DNA of 32,713 bases from assembly GCA_019420065.1 (NCBI GenBank), contig JAHZHX010000018.1, positions 1-32,713 of the forward strand, in the 5' to 3' direction. Position 1 is the stretch's first letter; every line of letters starts with the position of its first letter. The notes beneath the pieces were generated by a model. The model saw only the letters and a list, made by a program, of their open reading frames with translations. It was not told the DNA's origin and searched no databases. This document shows, one piece after another, positions 1 to 8,453 of the stretch. This DNA comes from Clostridiales bacterium. GTDB lineage: Bacteria; Bacillota; Clostridia; Christensenellales; Aristaeellaceae. A program made the position numbers and the translations under genes.

Positions 1-2
1 GC

Positions 3-716
3 CGGGTGTCGATCAATGTCAATGGCGCTACGCTGTTTGGATATTTCCGCAGTGAGTATCTGTCCTTTGGCGGGAACGGGAGCAGCGTAGGCTCCGCTAC
101 GGTCAATACGCGACTGAACGGCGGCACGGGCGGCTCGCTGAACCTGCGCGAGGAGCCCTCGACCGAGAGCTATGTGTCCTCCCGTATCCCCAACGGCGCG
201 CAGCTGACCGTGCTGCTCAAGGGCGATCCCTTCTGGCTGGTGGAATATAACGGCGCGCAGGGCTTTGCGGATTCCTCCTATATCAATGGCGGCAGCACAG
301 GCGGCAATGCCGGAACAAGCGGCGGCACGGTAGTGCGCACGGGCAACAGCGGCAAGCTGAACCTGCGCGAACAGGCCAATTCCAACGCCAGGGTATTGGG
401 GCAGTTCAGCAACGGCACGGCAGTGCGGGTGCTGGAACAGGGCACAGCCTGGTGCTATGTGGAAGCGGGCGGCCAAACAGGATATATGATGACCAAATTT
501 TTAAGCATTGGCAGCAGCACGGCAACCAAACAGGTTTATAACAGCAATGGCGGCACGTATGTCAATCTGCGTTCCGCGCCGCAAAAAAGCAGCGGAAATG
601 TGAATGTGCGTGTACCCAGCGGCGCCACGGTCAATCTTCTCTCCTGGGGAGAGGAATGGTCGCAGGTCAGTTATAACGGTACGACCGGCTATATGATGAG
701 CTGGTTCCTGCGCTGA
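3..716 (+). CDS. Secreted/cell-wall protein with bacterial SH3 repeats (5' partial)
   Basis: The open frame runs into the left edge, so the N-terminus is missing; the GTG at 6 has no ribosome site and is probably internal. Three complete bacterial SH3 repeats are visible, each opening with a LNLR or VNLR motif, passing a central G-x-x-V core and closing with W-x-x-V-x-Y/A-x-G-x-x-G-Y/F-x-x-x-x-L. They lie at about residues 41-97, 113-170 and 180-236 counted from the GTG. The first visible residues (VSINVNGATLFGYFRSEYL) look like the tail of a fourth repeat. Gly/Ser/Thr-rich linkers join them. Such repeats usually bind peptidoglycan and often accompany a hydrolase or other catalytic domain, which would lie upstream of the window. 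The function beyond wall binding cannot be told. Confidence 0.85.
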   Translation, partial: RVSINVNGATLFGYFRSEYLSFGGNGSSVGSATVNTRLNGGTGGSLNLREEPSTESYVSSRIPNGAQLTVLLKGDPFWLVEYNGAQGFADSSYINGGSTGGNAGTSGGTVVRTGNSGKLNLREQANSNARVLGQFSNGTAVRVLEQGTAWCYVEAGGQTGYMMTKFLSIGSSTATKQVYNSNGGTYVNLRSAPQKSSGNVNVRVPSGATVNLLSWGEEWSQVSYNGTTGYMMSWFLR

Positions 717-1103
717 TATATAAGAAAAAAGACAAAGATATACCACTGCCTCGGAATGCTGACAAGACTTTGACAGCGATCTGAGGCAGAATCTTTGAAG
801 CGGCCGTGCAGGGTTTTTACCGCATCATTCAGCATACACCAAAGGCCTTTTTAATTAACATTCTGCCAATGAAATTTCGCGGACACAGCTTTCATCGGGA
901 ATGCTGCTTCCCCTGCGGCGGTGGATGCCACGGCCATCGCGTCGCCTTTGGCAGCTTAATTCTTGAACTGCCGTCCATAAAACCTGCGCTCATTGCATCC
1001 CGACGATGACGCCCTGCTATGGTGACGATTTGAGGCCGCGAATTTCTCCGCGGCCTCTTTGTATGGGTATAGGGCTGATCGGGGGAGATCAGCGTTTTCG
1101 CGC
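717..1103. other. 387-bp gap with no recognised gene
   Basis: This gap separates the SH3 gene from the convergent sugar-transporter operon. No tRNA, known riboswitch or convincing ORF was recognised. It holds a long-range inverted repeat (CTGCCTC at 746-752 with GAGGCAG at 783-789), a small hairpin around 950-972 (GGCAG/CTGCC), and a GC-rich hairpin at 1032-1057. A 33-codon minus-strand ORF (993 to 892) is discussed in the findings. The gap might hide an unrecognised RNA, but nothing shows this directly. Confidence 0.5.
1032..1060 (+). terminator. GC-rich hairpin, possible terminator
   Basis: A perfect 9-bp inverted repeat, GAGGCCGCG at 1032-1040 and CGCGGCCTC at 1049-1057, has an 8-nt loop. 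The short T-rich tail (TTTGTAT) follows on the plus strand, so it would best end a plus-strand transcript. It also lies 47 bp behind the stop of the minus-strand permease and could serve that operon, although no T-run follows in that direction. Confidence 0.45.
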
Positions 1104-1949
1104 TTATTTCATGCCGTTATAGCCAAAGGCAGCAATGATTTTTTTGCTGGCAAACAGGAAGACAATCAACACAGGAACAACCAGAATGACGTTGGCTGCC
1201 ATGATATTATTCCACATCAGGCCATATTCTATGTCCTTCAGCTTTTCAATGTACATGGTCAGCGGACGGTATTTTTCGCTGTTCGTCATGACCAACGGCC
1301 AGAAGTAGCTGTTCCAATGGCCGATAAAGGAGAACATGGCGATGGTTACCATTGAGGACTTGCACATGGGCAGCATGATGCGGGTCATGATCTGCGTTTC
1401 GCTGGCGCTGTCCAGACGGGCGGATTCCACCAGCTCATCCGGGATCTGCTTAAAGGATTGCCGCAGCATGAAAATGCCAAAGGCGTTGGCGGCAAAGGGC
1501 AGAATCTGTGGCCACAGGGAGCTGATCAGACGGGCCTTGGCCATCATCAGGTAAATGGGGATATAGGTTACCTGCGAAGGAATCATGAAAGCGACCAGTA
1601 CCACGCCGAACATAACGCCCTTGAGCGGAAAATTGCGCTTGGCAAAGGCGTAGGCGGCCGGAACCATGATGACCAGCTGCAGCACGATGACCGACAGCGT
1701 AACGATGACGGTATTGAGTGCGTAACGGCCAAAGTTGATTTCCTTCTGCGCAATGTTGATAAAGTTGTCGAAGGTGAAGTTGACCGGCCAGAGGGTCGGC
1801 GGCGTCAGGATGGCTTCATTATAGGTCTTGAACGAGGTAATGAACATCCAGTAGAATGGAAAAACAAATATCAGCACGGCTAACAGCTTGAGGATATCGC
1901 TGAACAGCAGCGGCAGATAATTGCGGAAACGGCGTTTTAATTGATGCAT
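1104..1949 (-). CDS. CUT1 carbohydrate ABC transporter permease (MalG/UgpE type)
   Basis: This is one of two inner-membrane permeases of a binding-protein-dependent sugar importer. About six hydrophobic segments are visible, beginning with LLAVLIFVFPFYWMFITSF. The cytoplasmic EAA loop reads ELVESARLDSASETQIMTRI and is followed by MLP; it is the contact site for the ATPase. At about 281 residues it has the normal length for the family. ATG at 1949 is preferred over an in-frame TTG at 1952: AAAGGAGG lies 9 bp ahead of the ATG, although spacing to the TTG would also be acceptable. It is the last gene of a four-gene minus-strand operon and starts 18 bp after the partner permease. The sugar is unknown. 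Confidence 0.93.
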   Translation of the reverse strand: MHQLKRRFRNYLPLLFSDILKLLAVLIFVFPFYWMFITSFKTYNEAILTPPTLWPVNFTFDNFINIAQKEINFGRYALNTVIVTLSVIVLQLVIMVPAAYAFAKRNFPLKGVMFGVVLVAFMIPSQVTYIPIYLMMAKARLISSLWPQILPFAANAFGIFMLRQSFKQIPDELVESARLDSASETQIMTRIMLPMCKSSMVTIAMFSFIGHWNSYFWPLVMTNSEKYRPLTMYIEKLKDIEYGLMWNNIMAANVILVVPVLIVFLFASKKIIAAFGYNGMK

Positions 1950-1967
1950 CAATGAAACCCTCCTTTC

Positions 1968-2903
1968 TTATTGGTAATGGACTTTCTTTTCCAGTCCCTT
2001 GAAGTCCAGCAAGGTGATGAGGATCAGAATCAGCATCAGGATCGTGGCGCCAGCCGTGGCCAAGCCCAGCGAGTTGGGGCGAATAAAGGCGAACTGGTAA
2101 ATAAACATGCACAGCACCTGCGTGGAGGTACCCGGGCCGCCGTTGGTCATGATGCGGATGGAGTCGAAAACCTTAAACGAGCTGGTGGTAATGGTAATCA
2201 GCAGGAAAAACAGCTGCGGCGTCAGCATGGGAAGGGTGATCTTGAAAAAGGTTTTAATATTGGAGGCGCTGTCCAGCCGCGCGGCTTCATAAATTTCGGT
2301 GGGGATGGCTTTGAGTGCTGAGAGGATAATCAGCGCGTAGTAGCCAATAGATTTCCAGGTGTTCATGATGATGACGCAGTTCATAGCTGTTGATGTGCTG
2401 CCAAGCCAGTTCATCGATTGGCCGCCGAAGAGGCGAACCACCGTGTTGATTAGGCCGCTGGAATCGCTGCTCAGCAGCCAACTCCAGATGAACGCGCAGG
2501 AAACGGAGGCGACAAGATGCGGGGTGAAGAAGGCGGTTTGCGCAAAATTGTTCATTTTACGCGGCTTTTGCAGCCATACGGCGAAGATGACCGACAGCGT
2601 AATCAGCAGTACGACAATCATCGCCGTGTAATAGGCGGTATTCTTCAGCGCAGTGATAAATTCTTTGCGGACAAAGAGAATCTGGCGGTAGTTGTTTAGA
2701 CCGACGAATTTTTTGTATGCGTTGGCTGCGTTACCGGTGTAAAGGCTGATCTTGAGCAGATTCAGCATGGGATACACCGTGAAAATCAGCAGGAAGATGA
2801 TGGCGGGCAGGATCATGGCATAGGACCCCAGATAGTCCTTTATGCGCGTTTTGCGAGCGCGCAGATCGACCTGCCGCTTGGGGGCCGGCATGCCTTTAAC
2901 CAT
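1968..2903 (-). CDS. CUT1 carbohydrate ABC transporter permease (MalF/UgpA type)
   Basis: This is the first permease of the sugar importer, with six predicted membrane segments starting at YAMILPAIIFLLIFTVYP. The EAA loop is EIYEAARLDSASNIKTFFKI followed by TLP. The frame stays open further upstream, but the ATG at 2903 (MVKGMPAPKRQ) has a good GGAGGG site 6-8 bp ahead, giving 311 residues, usual for the family. This start overlaps the last 8 bases of the ATPase gene, so the two are probably translationally coupled. Confidence 0.93.
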   Translation of the reverse strand: MVKGMPAPKRQVDLRARKTRIKDYLGSYAMILPAIIFLLIFTVYPMLNLLKISLYTGNAANAYKKFVGLNNYRQILFVRKEFITALKNTAYYTAMIVVLLITLSVIFAVWLQKPRKMNNFAQTAFFTPHLVASVSCAFIWSWLLSSDSSGLINTVVRLFGGQSMNWLGSTSTAMNCVIIMNTWKSIGYYALIILSALKAIPTEIYEAARLDSASNIKTFFKITLPMLTPQLFFLLITITTSSFKVFDSIRIMTNGGPGTSTQVLCMFIYQFAFIRPNSLGLATAGATILMLILILITLLDFKGLEKKVHYQ

Positions 2904-3948
2904 TATTCTGCCCTCCTGCCATGGCGATATATTTTGCATAATCAGGAATATCGTTGTGAATGCGTTGGCCGTCCGCGTCAAAGAAGTACAGGTCATTGGC
3001 GCTGACGGAAAGCACTACGTCCATATCCTGACGCAGAGAATCGTCCAGGCTCTTGACCATGACGGCGCGGTCATGGAGCTGTACCTTATACAGCGTTTCC
3101 GAGCCGAGCATTTCGCGGGTGAGGATGTGGCCGCTGCGGCGAAGCGGGGCGTCGGCAACGCTCTTGAGGCCTATGATGGCGCGCTCGGGGCGGAAACCGA
3201 TCTTGACGCCGTTTTCGCCGTCGAGGATGTTCATGGGCGGCGTGCCGATGAACTGGGCGGCAAATACGTTGCTGGGATTGCGGTAGATTTCTTCAGGAGA
3301 GCCTTCCTGCATAATTCTGCCTTTGTCCATCAGCACGATCACGTCCGCCATGGCCATGGCTTCCACCTGGTCATGGGTAACGTAAACGAAGGTGGTCTTG
3401 AGGCGGTTGTGCAGTTCGATCAGTTCGGTGCGCATGGCGACGCGCAGCTTGGCGTCCAGGTTGGAGAGCGGCTCATCCATCAAAAAGACCTTGGGCTTTT
3501 TGACCATGGCGCGCGCCAGGGCGATGCGCTGGCGCTGACCGCCCGAAAGCGTGCCGGGCTTGCGGTCCAGATAATCGGTCAGGCCCACGACCTCGGCATA
3601 CTCGGCAATCAGCTTTGCGCGTTCGGCCTTGGGAACCTTCTTGTTGCGCAGACCAAACTCAATATTTTCGCGCACGGTCATAGTGGGGTAAATGGCGTAA
3701 TTCTGGAATACCATGGCGATATCCCGCTTGCCAGGGTCAAGGTCGGTAATGTCCTTGCCGTCCATCAGGATCTGGCCGTCGGTGGCCGGGCCAATCCCGG
3801 CGATCATGCGCAGCAGCGTGGTTTTACCGCAACCGGACGCGCCAACCAGCACGGTGAATTTGCCGTCCTGGATGGTCAGATCCAGATTTTCGATCACTTT
3901 TGTGCTGCCGAAGGATTTACATACTTTATTAAATTTGATTTCTGCCAC
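2896..3948 (-). CDS. Sugar importer ATPase, MsmX/UgpC/MalK family
   Basis: This is the ATP-hydrolysing subunit of the sugar importer. It has Walker A GASGCGKT (36-43), Q-loop Q83, signature LSGGQRQR (135-142), Walker B FLMDEP (156-161), a D-loop (SNLD) and the switch histidine H193. A C-terminal regulatory OB/TOBE-like region follows (about 240-350). Length 350 is slightly below the usual 360-370. The start is a GTG with a GGGGGAG site ahead. ATPases of this family can energise several importers, which matters here because the permease cluster at 18558-22104 has no ATPase of its own; sharing between the two is inference. Confidence 0.95.
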   Translation of the reverse strand: MAEIKFNKVCKSFGSTKVIENLDLTIQDGKFTVLVGASGCGKTTLLRMIAGIGPATDGQILMDGKDITDLDPGKRDIAMVFQNYAIYPTMTVRENIEFGLRNKKVPKAERAKLIAEYAEVVGLTDYLDRKPGTLSGGQRQRIALARAMVKKPKVFLMDEPLSNLDAKLRVAMRTELIELHNRLKTTFVYVTHDQVEAMAMADVIVLMDKGRIMQEGSPEEIYRNPSNVFAAQFIGTPPMNILDGENGVKIGFRPERAIIGLKSVADAPLRRSGHILTREMLGSETLYKVQLHDRAVMVKSLDDSLRQDMDVVLSVSANDLYFFDADGQRIHNDIPDYAKYIAMAGGQNNG

Positions 3949-3990
3949 TGCTGTCTCCCCCTGAATCTAAATGGTGGAATAATCGGAGAA

Positions 3991-4014
3991 GCGGGGAGGC
4001 GATTGCCTCCCCGC
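3991..4014 (-). promoter_or_regulatory. Perfect intercistronic hairpin after the binding-protein gene
   Basis: GCGGGGAGGC (3991-4000), a 4-nt loop, then GCCTCCCCGC (4005-4014) form a perfect 10-bp stem. It begins 18 bp behind the binding-protein stop and lies ahead of the ATPase. There is no T-run. This placement is typical of structures that protect the abundant binding-protein message or partly stop transcription into the permease genes. Confidence 0.7.
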
Positions 4015-4031
4015 CTGATGGGTTAGGTGAA

Positions 4032-5327
4032 TCAGAACAGATGCGAGGTGTTGTCCTTGATCTGCTGAACGGCCTCTTCGGGCGTGATGCCGCCATCCTG
4101 GATCAGCAGGGAAACGGAATCCTGAATGTTCTGGATGAATTCCTGCAGGCTCAGGAAGAAGGGATACTCCTGGCAGATGCCGATCTCGCTCAGCTGATCG
4201 AAAGCGGTCTTATAGTGGGGATTCTCCGCCCAGAAGGCCTTCATCTGTTCGAAGTTGGCCACGGACTTGGTCACCGGCAGGTAACCAGAGCCGATCGTGT
4301 TGAGGTAAACCTGCTCGTCGCTCATCAGGAACTGGAGGAATTCCCAGCCGGCCTTGAGCTGCTCGTCGGTGTTGTTGGAGGCCACCAGGCAAATCTGGCC
4401 GCCGCCGCACTCGGCGAAACGATTGTCGGGATCATAGGTGGGGAAGTAGGCAACGCCCAGCTCCAGACCGGCACCTTCCATGCCGGCGAGGTTGTTCTTC
4501 AGGGAGCCGCTGGATTCAAGGATGCAGCCCAGCTTGCCCTGGTAGAGCATTTCGCGAGCCACGGCGGCGGCGTTGGTGGAGTCAAAGGGACGGCAGATAC
4601 CAGCGTCAACCCAGCTGCGCCAGTCGGTCAGGTTCTTGAGCAGCGAGGTGCCGTTCAAAGCGGGGGAGGTGCCATTCTCGTCGATCATGGGCTCACCCAG
4701 CTGCCACAGGAAGGCGGCGTTGTAGTAACCGAAGTCGTTGTACATTTCCATGCCCCAGACGGTGGTCTCGCCGTTGGCGTCCTTTTCGCTCATCGCGGTG
4801 GCGAAGGCGATCAGTTCGTCAATGGTGGTGGGAGCGGTCAGGCCCTTGGCGTCAGCCATGGTCTTGTTGTAGTACAGCAGGGGAGTGGAGCGGACGTAAG
4901 GCAGGGAATACAGATGTCCGTCAGTATTGCCCTCGATCTGCAGGAAGCAGTCCAGCAGGTTGTTCACGTCAAAGTTGGTGGCCTGGGCATAGGGCATCAT
5001 GTCGGCCAGGATGCCGTCGTCCATCAGCGGGGCAACGTAGGTGTTGCCTTCCACGCACACGACGGGCTGCTCGCCGGACTGAGAGGCCAGCTGCAGCTTG
5101 GAATACATTTCCGGATAGCCGCCAATGTATACTTCGTCAACAAAAATGCCTTTTTCTTTACCGACGGTCTCGTTGAAGGTGTCAACGGACGCTTTCATTA
5201 CGTCATAGTTGGCGCCCGAGCCGCGGTTATGCCAGAAGAGGATGTGCAGCGGCTCATCCGCGACGGCGATGCTGGCGACGGACAGCAGCATGGCCAGAGC
5301 CAGGAACAGTGAGACGAGTTTCTTCAT
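4032..5327 (-). CDS. Extracellular sugar-binding protein (family 1, UgpB/MalE-like)
   Basis: It captures the sugar outside the membrane and delivers it to the permeases encoded downstream. Residues 1-23 form a signal peptide (MKK, hydrophobic core, then SIAVA before DEP). No Cys is present in the cleavage region, so it does not look like a usual Gram-positive lipoprotein. The mature part begins with LHILFWHNRGSG, a typical family 1 opening. Length 431 is normal. AAGGAGG lies just ahead of the ATG at 5327. It heads the four-gene operon and has its own promoter and a palindrome in the leader. The substrate (a disaccharide, glycerol-phosphate or similar) cannot be fixed from sequence. Confidence 0.93.
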   Translation of the reverse strand: MKKLVSLFLALAMLLSVASIAVADEPLHILFWHNRGSGANYDVMKASVDTFNETVGKEKGIFVDEVYIGGYPEMYSKLQLASQSGEQPVVCVEGNTYVAPLMDDGILADMMPYAQATNFDVNNLLDCFLQIEGNTDGHLYSLPYVRSTPLLYYNKTMADAKGLTAPTTIDELIAFATAMSEKDANGETTVWGMEMYNDFGYYNAAFLWQLGEPMIDENGTSPALNGTSLLKNLTDWRSWVDAGICRPFDSTNAAAVAREMLYQGKLGCILESSGSLKNNLAGMEGAGLELGVAYFPTYDPDNRFAECGGGQICLVASNNTDEQLKAGWEFLQFLMSDEQVYLNTIGSGYLPVTKSVANFEQMKAFWAENPHYKTAFDQLSEIGICQEYPFFLSLQEFIQNIQDSVSLLIQDGGITPEEAVQQIKDNTSHLF

Positions 5328-5351
5328 GGTAAGAACCTCCTTGAAAATTTC

Positions 5352-5375
5352 TTAAAACGTTCTTGAACGTTTTAA
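5352..5375 (-). promoter_or_regulatory. Perfect palindromic operator in the sugar-importer leader
   Basis: TTAAAACGTTC (5352-5362), 2 bp, then GAACGTTTTAA (5365-5375) form an 11-bp perfect inverted repeat. It lies between the promoter and the ribosome site of the minus-strand operon. Each arm contains AACGTT. A second small palindrome, TTCACAGTGAA, adjoins at 5376-5386. This is a good candidate for a repressor site of the LacI or a similar family; no such regulator is encoded in the window. Confidence 0.6.
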
Positions 5376-5435
5376 TTCACAGTGAAAAGATAATGGAAAA
5401 ATGTTCGAATAATCAAATGCTTTGTTCGTAAATAT

Positions 5436-5464
5436 AGTATAATATATAACAAAGCCTTTTGCAA
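5436..5464 (-). promoter_or_regulatory. Sigma-A type promoter of the sugar-importer operon
   Basis: On the minus strand TTGCAA (5464-5459), a 17-bp spacer and TATACT (5441-5436) form a good promoter. Transcription would start near 5429, giving a leader of about 100 nt that carries the palindrome at 5352-5375 and two TGTTCG motifs 21 bp apart (5402-5407 and 5423-5428 on the plus strand). Confidence 0.7.
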
Positions 5465-5856
5465 GACATTTTTTAAGAATATTAAAAAATTTTTTCTGCA
5501 TGCCTTGTGCATTTTTATATTTTGCGGATTTCCATTGCGGTATAAAATCTATTGATATTTTATAATGATAAGGTAATTATTTTGCCATGCAGATACAAAA
5601 TGGAATGGGAATAAGAAACTATAGCACTCTTTTTTTATGCGGGAACAAGAAAAAATATGAATATAAAAATTCAAGCATCCACAATAAAAACATGATAAAA
5701 ACAAACGTTTTTCAAAATGAAATCCAATGTACGGAAAGGGAAAATATTTGCCGGCGCGTTGAAGCGAATTTTCAATGTGGGCATAAAGTATACAATAAAC
5801 AAATGAAAGAAAGGGAAAAATGCGCATTATTTATCATATAAAAATTCTTTTGGGTC
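5465..5856. other. AT-rich divergent intergenic stretch
   Basis: This stretch of nearly 400 bp is far richer in A+T than its surroundings and separates two divergent operons. Short open frames occur but lack ribosome sites and recognisable composition. Apart from the flanking promoters and A/T tracts, nothing is supported here. Confidence 0.6.
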
Positions 5857-5885
5857 TTGACAAACCGGTGCGGATGATATAATAT
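5857..5885 (+). promoter_or_regulatory. Promoter of the deaminase/nucleoside-importer operon
   Basis: A consensus TTGACA (5857-5862) is followed by TATAAT at 5878-5883 (15-bp spacer) or by TAATAT at 5880-5885 (17-bp spacer). It lies about 65 bp ahead of the ATG at 5949. Confidence 0.7.
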
Positions 5886-5910
5886 AAAAACGTATTTTAT
5901 CAAAAAAAGT

Positions 5911-5934
5911 GGCAAAAATGTTCGTGTTTTTGCC
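5911..5934 (+). promoter_or_regulatory. Inverted repeat ahead of the deaminase ribosome site
   Basis: GGCAAAAA (5911-5918) and TTTTTGCC (5927-5934) flank an 8-nt loop containing TGTTCG. The repeat sits in the 5' leader directly before the GGAAGG ribosome site. It may be an operator or an RNA hairpin that tunes translation. Confidence 0.55.
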
Positions 5935-5948
5935 GGAAGGATGTATGC

Positions 5949-7313
5949 ATGAAGACGCTGCTGAAGGATGGCTATATTGTAACGATGGACGCCGAAAAGG
6001 GCGTGTATGAACGCGGTTGCGTTGTGGTTGAGAACGATCGTATCGCCGGCGTATATTGCGGCGACGCTCCGCAGGATGCTTATGACGAAGTGATTTCCTG
6101 CGCGGGAAAGATCATCATGCCGGGCTTTATCAATACGCATGTGCATACCTCCCAGCAGCTGGGCCGCGGCTTGGGCGACGATGTGAACCTGCTGACCTGG
6201 CTGCACGAACGCATCTGGCCTTATGAAAGCAACATGACCGAGGAAGACTCCTATGTCTCCACCCTGCTGTGCTGCGCCGAGCAGATCAAGGCAGGCTGCA
6301 CGATGTTTGCCGAGCCCGGCGGACAGTTCGTTTCCGGCATGGCCCGCGCTGTGGCGGAGACCGGCGTTCGCGCCAAGCTGGCCAATTCCATCATGGACTG
6401 CGGCGAGGGTCTGCCGAAAAAGTGGGTGCGCTCCACGCAGGAAGAGCTGGATCGCACGGTAGAGGACATCAAGAACTTCCATAATACGGCTGACGGCCGC
6501 GTACAGGTGTGGTTTGGCCTGCGCACGATCTTTAACAACAGCGACGAGCTGATTGTGCGTTCCAAGGAGCTGGCCGACAAATACGGCGTGGGCGTGCATA
6601 TGCATGTGGCCGAAGTGCGCGATGAAGTAGAATATTTGAAAGAAAAAATTGGCGTGCAGACCGTAACGCACCTCAACGATCTGGGTGTGCTGGACAAGAA
6701 CTTCCTGGCGGTGCATACCGTATGGCTGACCAACGAAGAAGTGGAAATGTTCCGCGATCATCAGGTCAAGGTGTCACACAACCCTGCCTCGGCCATGCGC
6801 GTGCTGGGCTTTGCCAAGGTGCCGCGCATGCTGCGCGAGGGCATCTGCGTGTCCATTGGTACCGACGGTGCGCCTTCCAGCAACCGTATGGACATCGTGG
6901 ACGAAATGTGGGTGACCTCGCTGATTCACAAGGGCTGGCGCTTGGAGCCCGATGTTGTCAAGGCGCAGGAAGTGCTGAACATGGCGACCATCAAGGGCGC
7001 GGAAGCGCTGATGGAGGAGAAAAACTGCGGCAGCCTGACCGAGGGCAAGAAGGCCGACCTGATTGTTATCAATCCCCGCTCCGCCGGGATGCTGCCTTTG
7101 CATGATACGGTGGCCAATCTGGTAACCAGCATGCACTCCAGCAATATTGAAAGCACCATGTGCGACGGCAAGTGGCTGATGCGCGAGCGCAAGCTGCTGA
7201 CGATTGACGAGGACGCCCTGTACACCGAAGCGCAGCAGCGTGCCGAGGCGATCCGCACCCGCGCCGGGATCGTGCTGCCCCATCGCTTCCCTACCCGCTG
7301 CTCCAAGGCGTGA
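5949..7313 (+). CDS. Amidohydrolase of the SAH/MTA/guanine deaminase group (TRZ/ATZ family)
   Basis: A cytosolic, metal-dependent deaminase with a TIM-barrel amidohydrolase fold. The metal and catalytic residues are all visible: H64 and H66 in NTHVHTS, H217/H219 and E222 in HMHVAE, H256 in AVHTVW, H277 in SHNPAS and D306 in GTDGAPSSNRMD. Length 454 is close to the 430-450 residues of S-adenosylhomocysteine/methylthioadenosine deaminases. Related branches deaminate guanine or 8-oxoguanine, so the purine substrate is not certain. ATG 5949 has GGAAGG 8 bp ahead; an ATG at 5941 runs into a stop after three codons. A nucleoside importer follows 47 bp downstream, which suggests the enzyme acts on imported nucleosides or bases. 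Confidence 0.88.
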   Translation: MKTLLKDGYIVTMDAEKGVYERGCVVVENDRIAGVYCGDAPQDAYDEVISCAGKIIMPGFINTHVHTSQQLGRGLGDDVNLLTWLHERIWPYESNMTEEDSYVSTLLCCAEQIKAGCTMFAEPGGQFVSGMARAVAETGVRAKLANSIMDCGEGLPKKWVRSTQEELDRTVEDIKNFHNTADGRVQVWFGLRTIFNNSDELIVRSKELADKYGVGVHMHVAEVRDEVEYLKEKIGVQTVTHLNDLGVLDKNFLAVHTVWLTNEEVEMFRDHQVKVSHNPASAMRVLGFAKVPRMLREGICVSIGTDGAPSSNRMDIVDEMWVTSLIHKGWRLEPDVVKAQEVLNMATIKGAEALMEEKNCGSLTEGKKADLIVINPRSAGMLPLHDTVANLVTSMHSSNIESTMCDGKWLMRERKLLTIDEDALYTEAQQRAEAIRTRAGIVLPHRFPTRCSKA

Positions 7314-7360
7314 AAGCGCTGAAGATAACCCTATAAATAGAAGAAAGAGGGAAAACTACG

Positions 7361-8338
7361 ATGAAGAAGTTTCTGGCCGTTCTGCTCTGCGTTGTGATGG
7401 TTCTTGCCTGCACCGCCTCCGTTGCCGAGGAAAAGAAGACCATGAAGGTTGCGCTGATCCTTACCGGCGTTGCCAATGACCATGGCTGGAATCAGATTGC
7501 TTACGAAGGTCTTGAGCTCCTGCGCGATGTGTACGGCTGCGAGATTGCTTATAGCGAAAACTGCACCACTGCTGATATGACCGCTGCTGTGACCGATTAT
7601 GCGGCGGCTGGTTATGACATTGTGTTTGGCCACAGCAATGAATTCAGCGATCCCATGTGCGAAGTGGGCGAGCTGTATCCCGATACTTACTTTGTTGCCA
7701 TCGAGGGCGTGGACGGCAACGGCTCCAATGTTGGTTCCTACCAGCTCAAGAGCCAGGAAAGCTCCTATCTGATCGGTGTGATGGCCGCCAGAATGAGCAA
7801 GGCGAAGAACGTTGGCATGGTGTCTGCCGTGCAGTCCGCTTCGATGAACAAGATCGTGAACGGTTTTGAGGATGGCGTGAAGGCGGCCGATCCCGAAGTG
7901 ACCGTGCAGAAGGTGTACACCAACTCTTATGTTGACACCGTAGCGGGCAAGGAATGCGGCATCGCGGTACTGGATAACGGCGCCGACTTCATTTATCATT
8001 GTGCGAACGACTCCGGTTTGGGCGCGCTGAACGCGGCGATCGAGCGCGGCGTTTATGTGTGCGGCGACAGCTATGACCAGTCTTCCCTGTCTCCTGAACT
8101 GGTGATGACCAGCGTGCTCTACAACGTGCCCAAGCTGATCGAAAAGGCCTATAAGGATATCGTGGGCGGCACCTTTGAGGGCGGCGTAAGCGAGGGCGGC
8201 ATGGCCGACGGCGTTGTGGAACTGGCTCCCTTCAATGCCAACGTGCCTGCCGAGGTACAGGAGGAGCTCAACGCCATCACGGCGCAGATCCTCTCCGGCG
8301 AACTGAACCTTGTTGCCGATCGCGGCGTGCGCAAGTAA
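7361..8338 (+). CDS. BMP-family (PnrA-like) nucleoside-binding protein
   Basis: This is the extracellular receptor of a purine-nucleoside ABC importer. The signal peptide covers about residues 1-22, with an ASVA site before EEKK; a VLAC sequence at 14-17 is only a weak lipobox, so anchoring is uncertain. The mature start, KVALILTGVANDHGWNQ, is the hallmark of Med/BMP proteins, and a further typical stretch is GFEDGVKAADPE. Length 325 is normal for the family. GAGGG lies ahead of the ATG. It is the first gene of the importer set binding protein, ATPase, permease, permease. Confidence 0.93.
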   Translation: MKKFLAVLLCVVMVLACTASVAEEKKTMKVALILTGVANDHGWNQIAYEGLELLRDVYGCEIAYSENCTTADMTAAVTDYAAAGYDIVFGHSNEFSDPMCEVGELYPDTYFVAIEGVDGNGSNVGSYQLKSQESSYLIGVMAARMSKAKNVGMVSAVQSASMNKIVNGFEDGVKAADPEVTVQKVYTNSYVDTVAGKECGIAVLDNGADFIYHCANDSGLGALNAAIERGVYVCGDSYDQSSLSPELVMTSVLYNVPKLIEKAYKDIVGGTFEGGVSEGGMADGVVELAPFNANVPAEVQEELNAITAQILSGELNLVADRGVRK

Positions 8339-8365
8339 TTCCAGATCCAATAAAGTATTACGCAG

Positions 8366-8396
8366 CGGCTTGGGAAGGGGAAACCCTCCCAAACCG
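8366..8396 (+). promoter_or_regulatory. Intercistronic hairpin with GAAA tetraloop
   Basis: The stem pairs CGG..TTGGGA.GGG with CCC.TCCCAA..CCG around a GAAA tetraloop, with small internal loops or bulges. It lies 27 bp after the binding-protein stop and ahead of the ATPase gene, with no proper T-run. It probably sets the ratio of binding protein to transporter subunits. Confidence 0.6.
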
Positions 8397-8453
8397 TTTC
8401 GTGCTGTCTTTGCGATGCAGGGCAATAGTCTATAAGCAAAGGAGTTGAGCGCT

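Noticed and set aside
770..797. TTGACA near 770 as a promoter for a small RNA
   Set aside because: No acceptable -10 box follows at 16-18 bp.
2842..4026. Plus-strand open frame opposite the MsmX-type ATPase
   Set aside because: Shadow of a gene with complete ATPase motifs.
5549..5827. Minus-strand open frame of 92 codons in the AT-rich gap
   Set aside because: No ribosome site, and the hydrophobic, Phe/Tyr-rich composition is what AT-rich non-coding DNA gives by chance.
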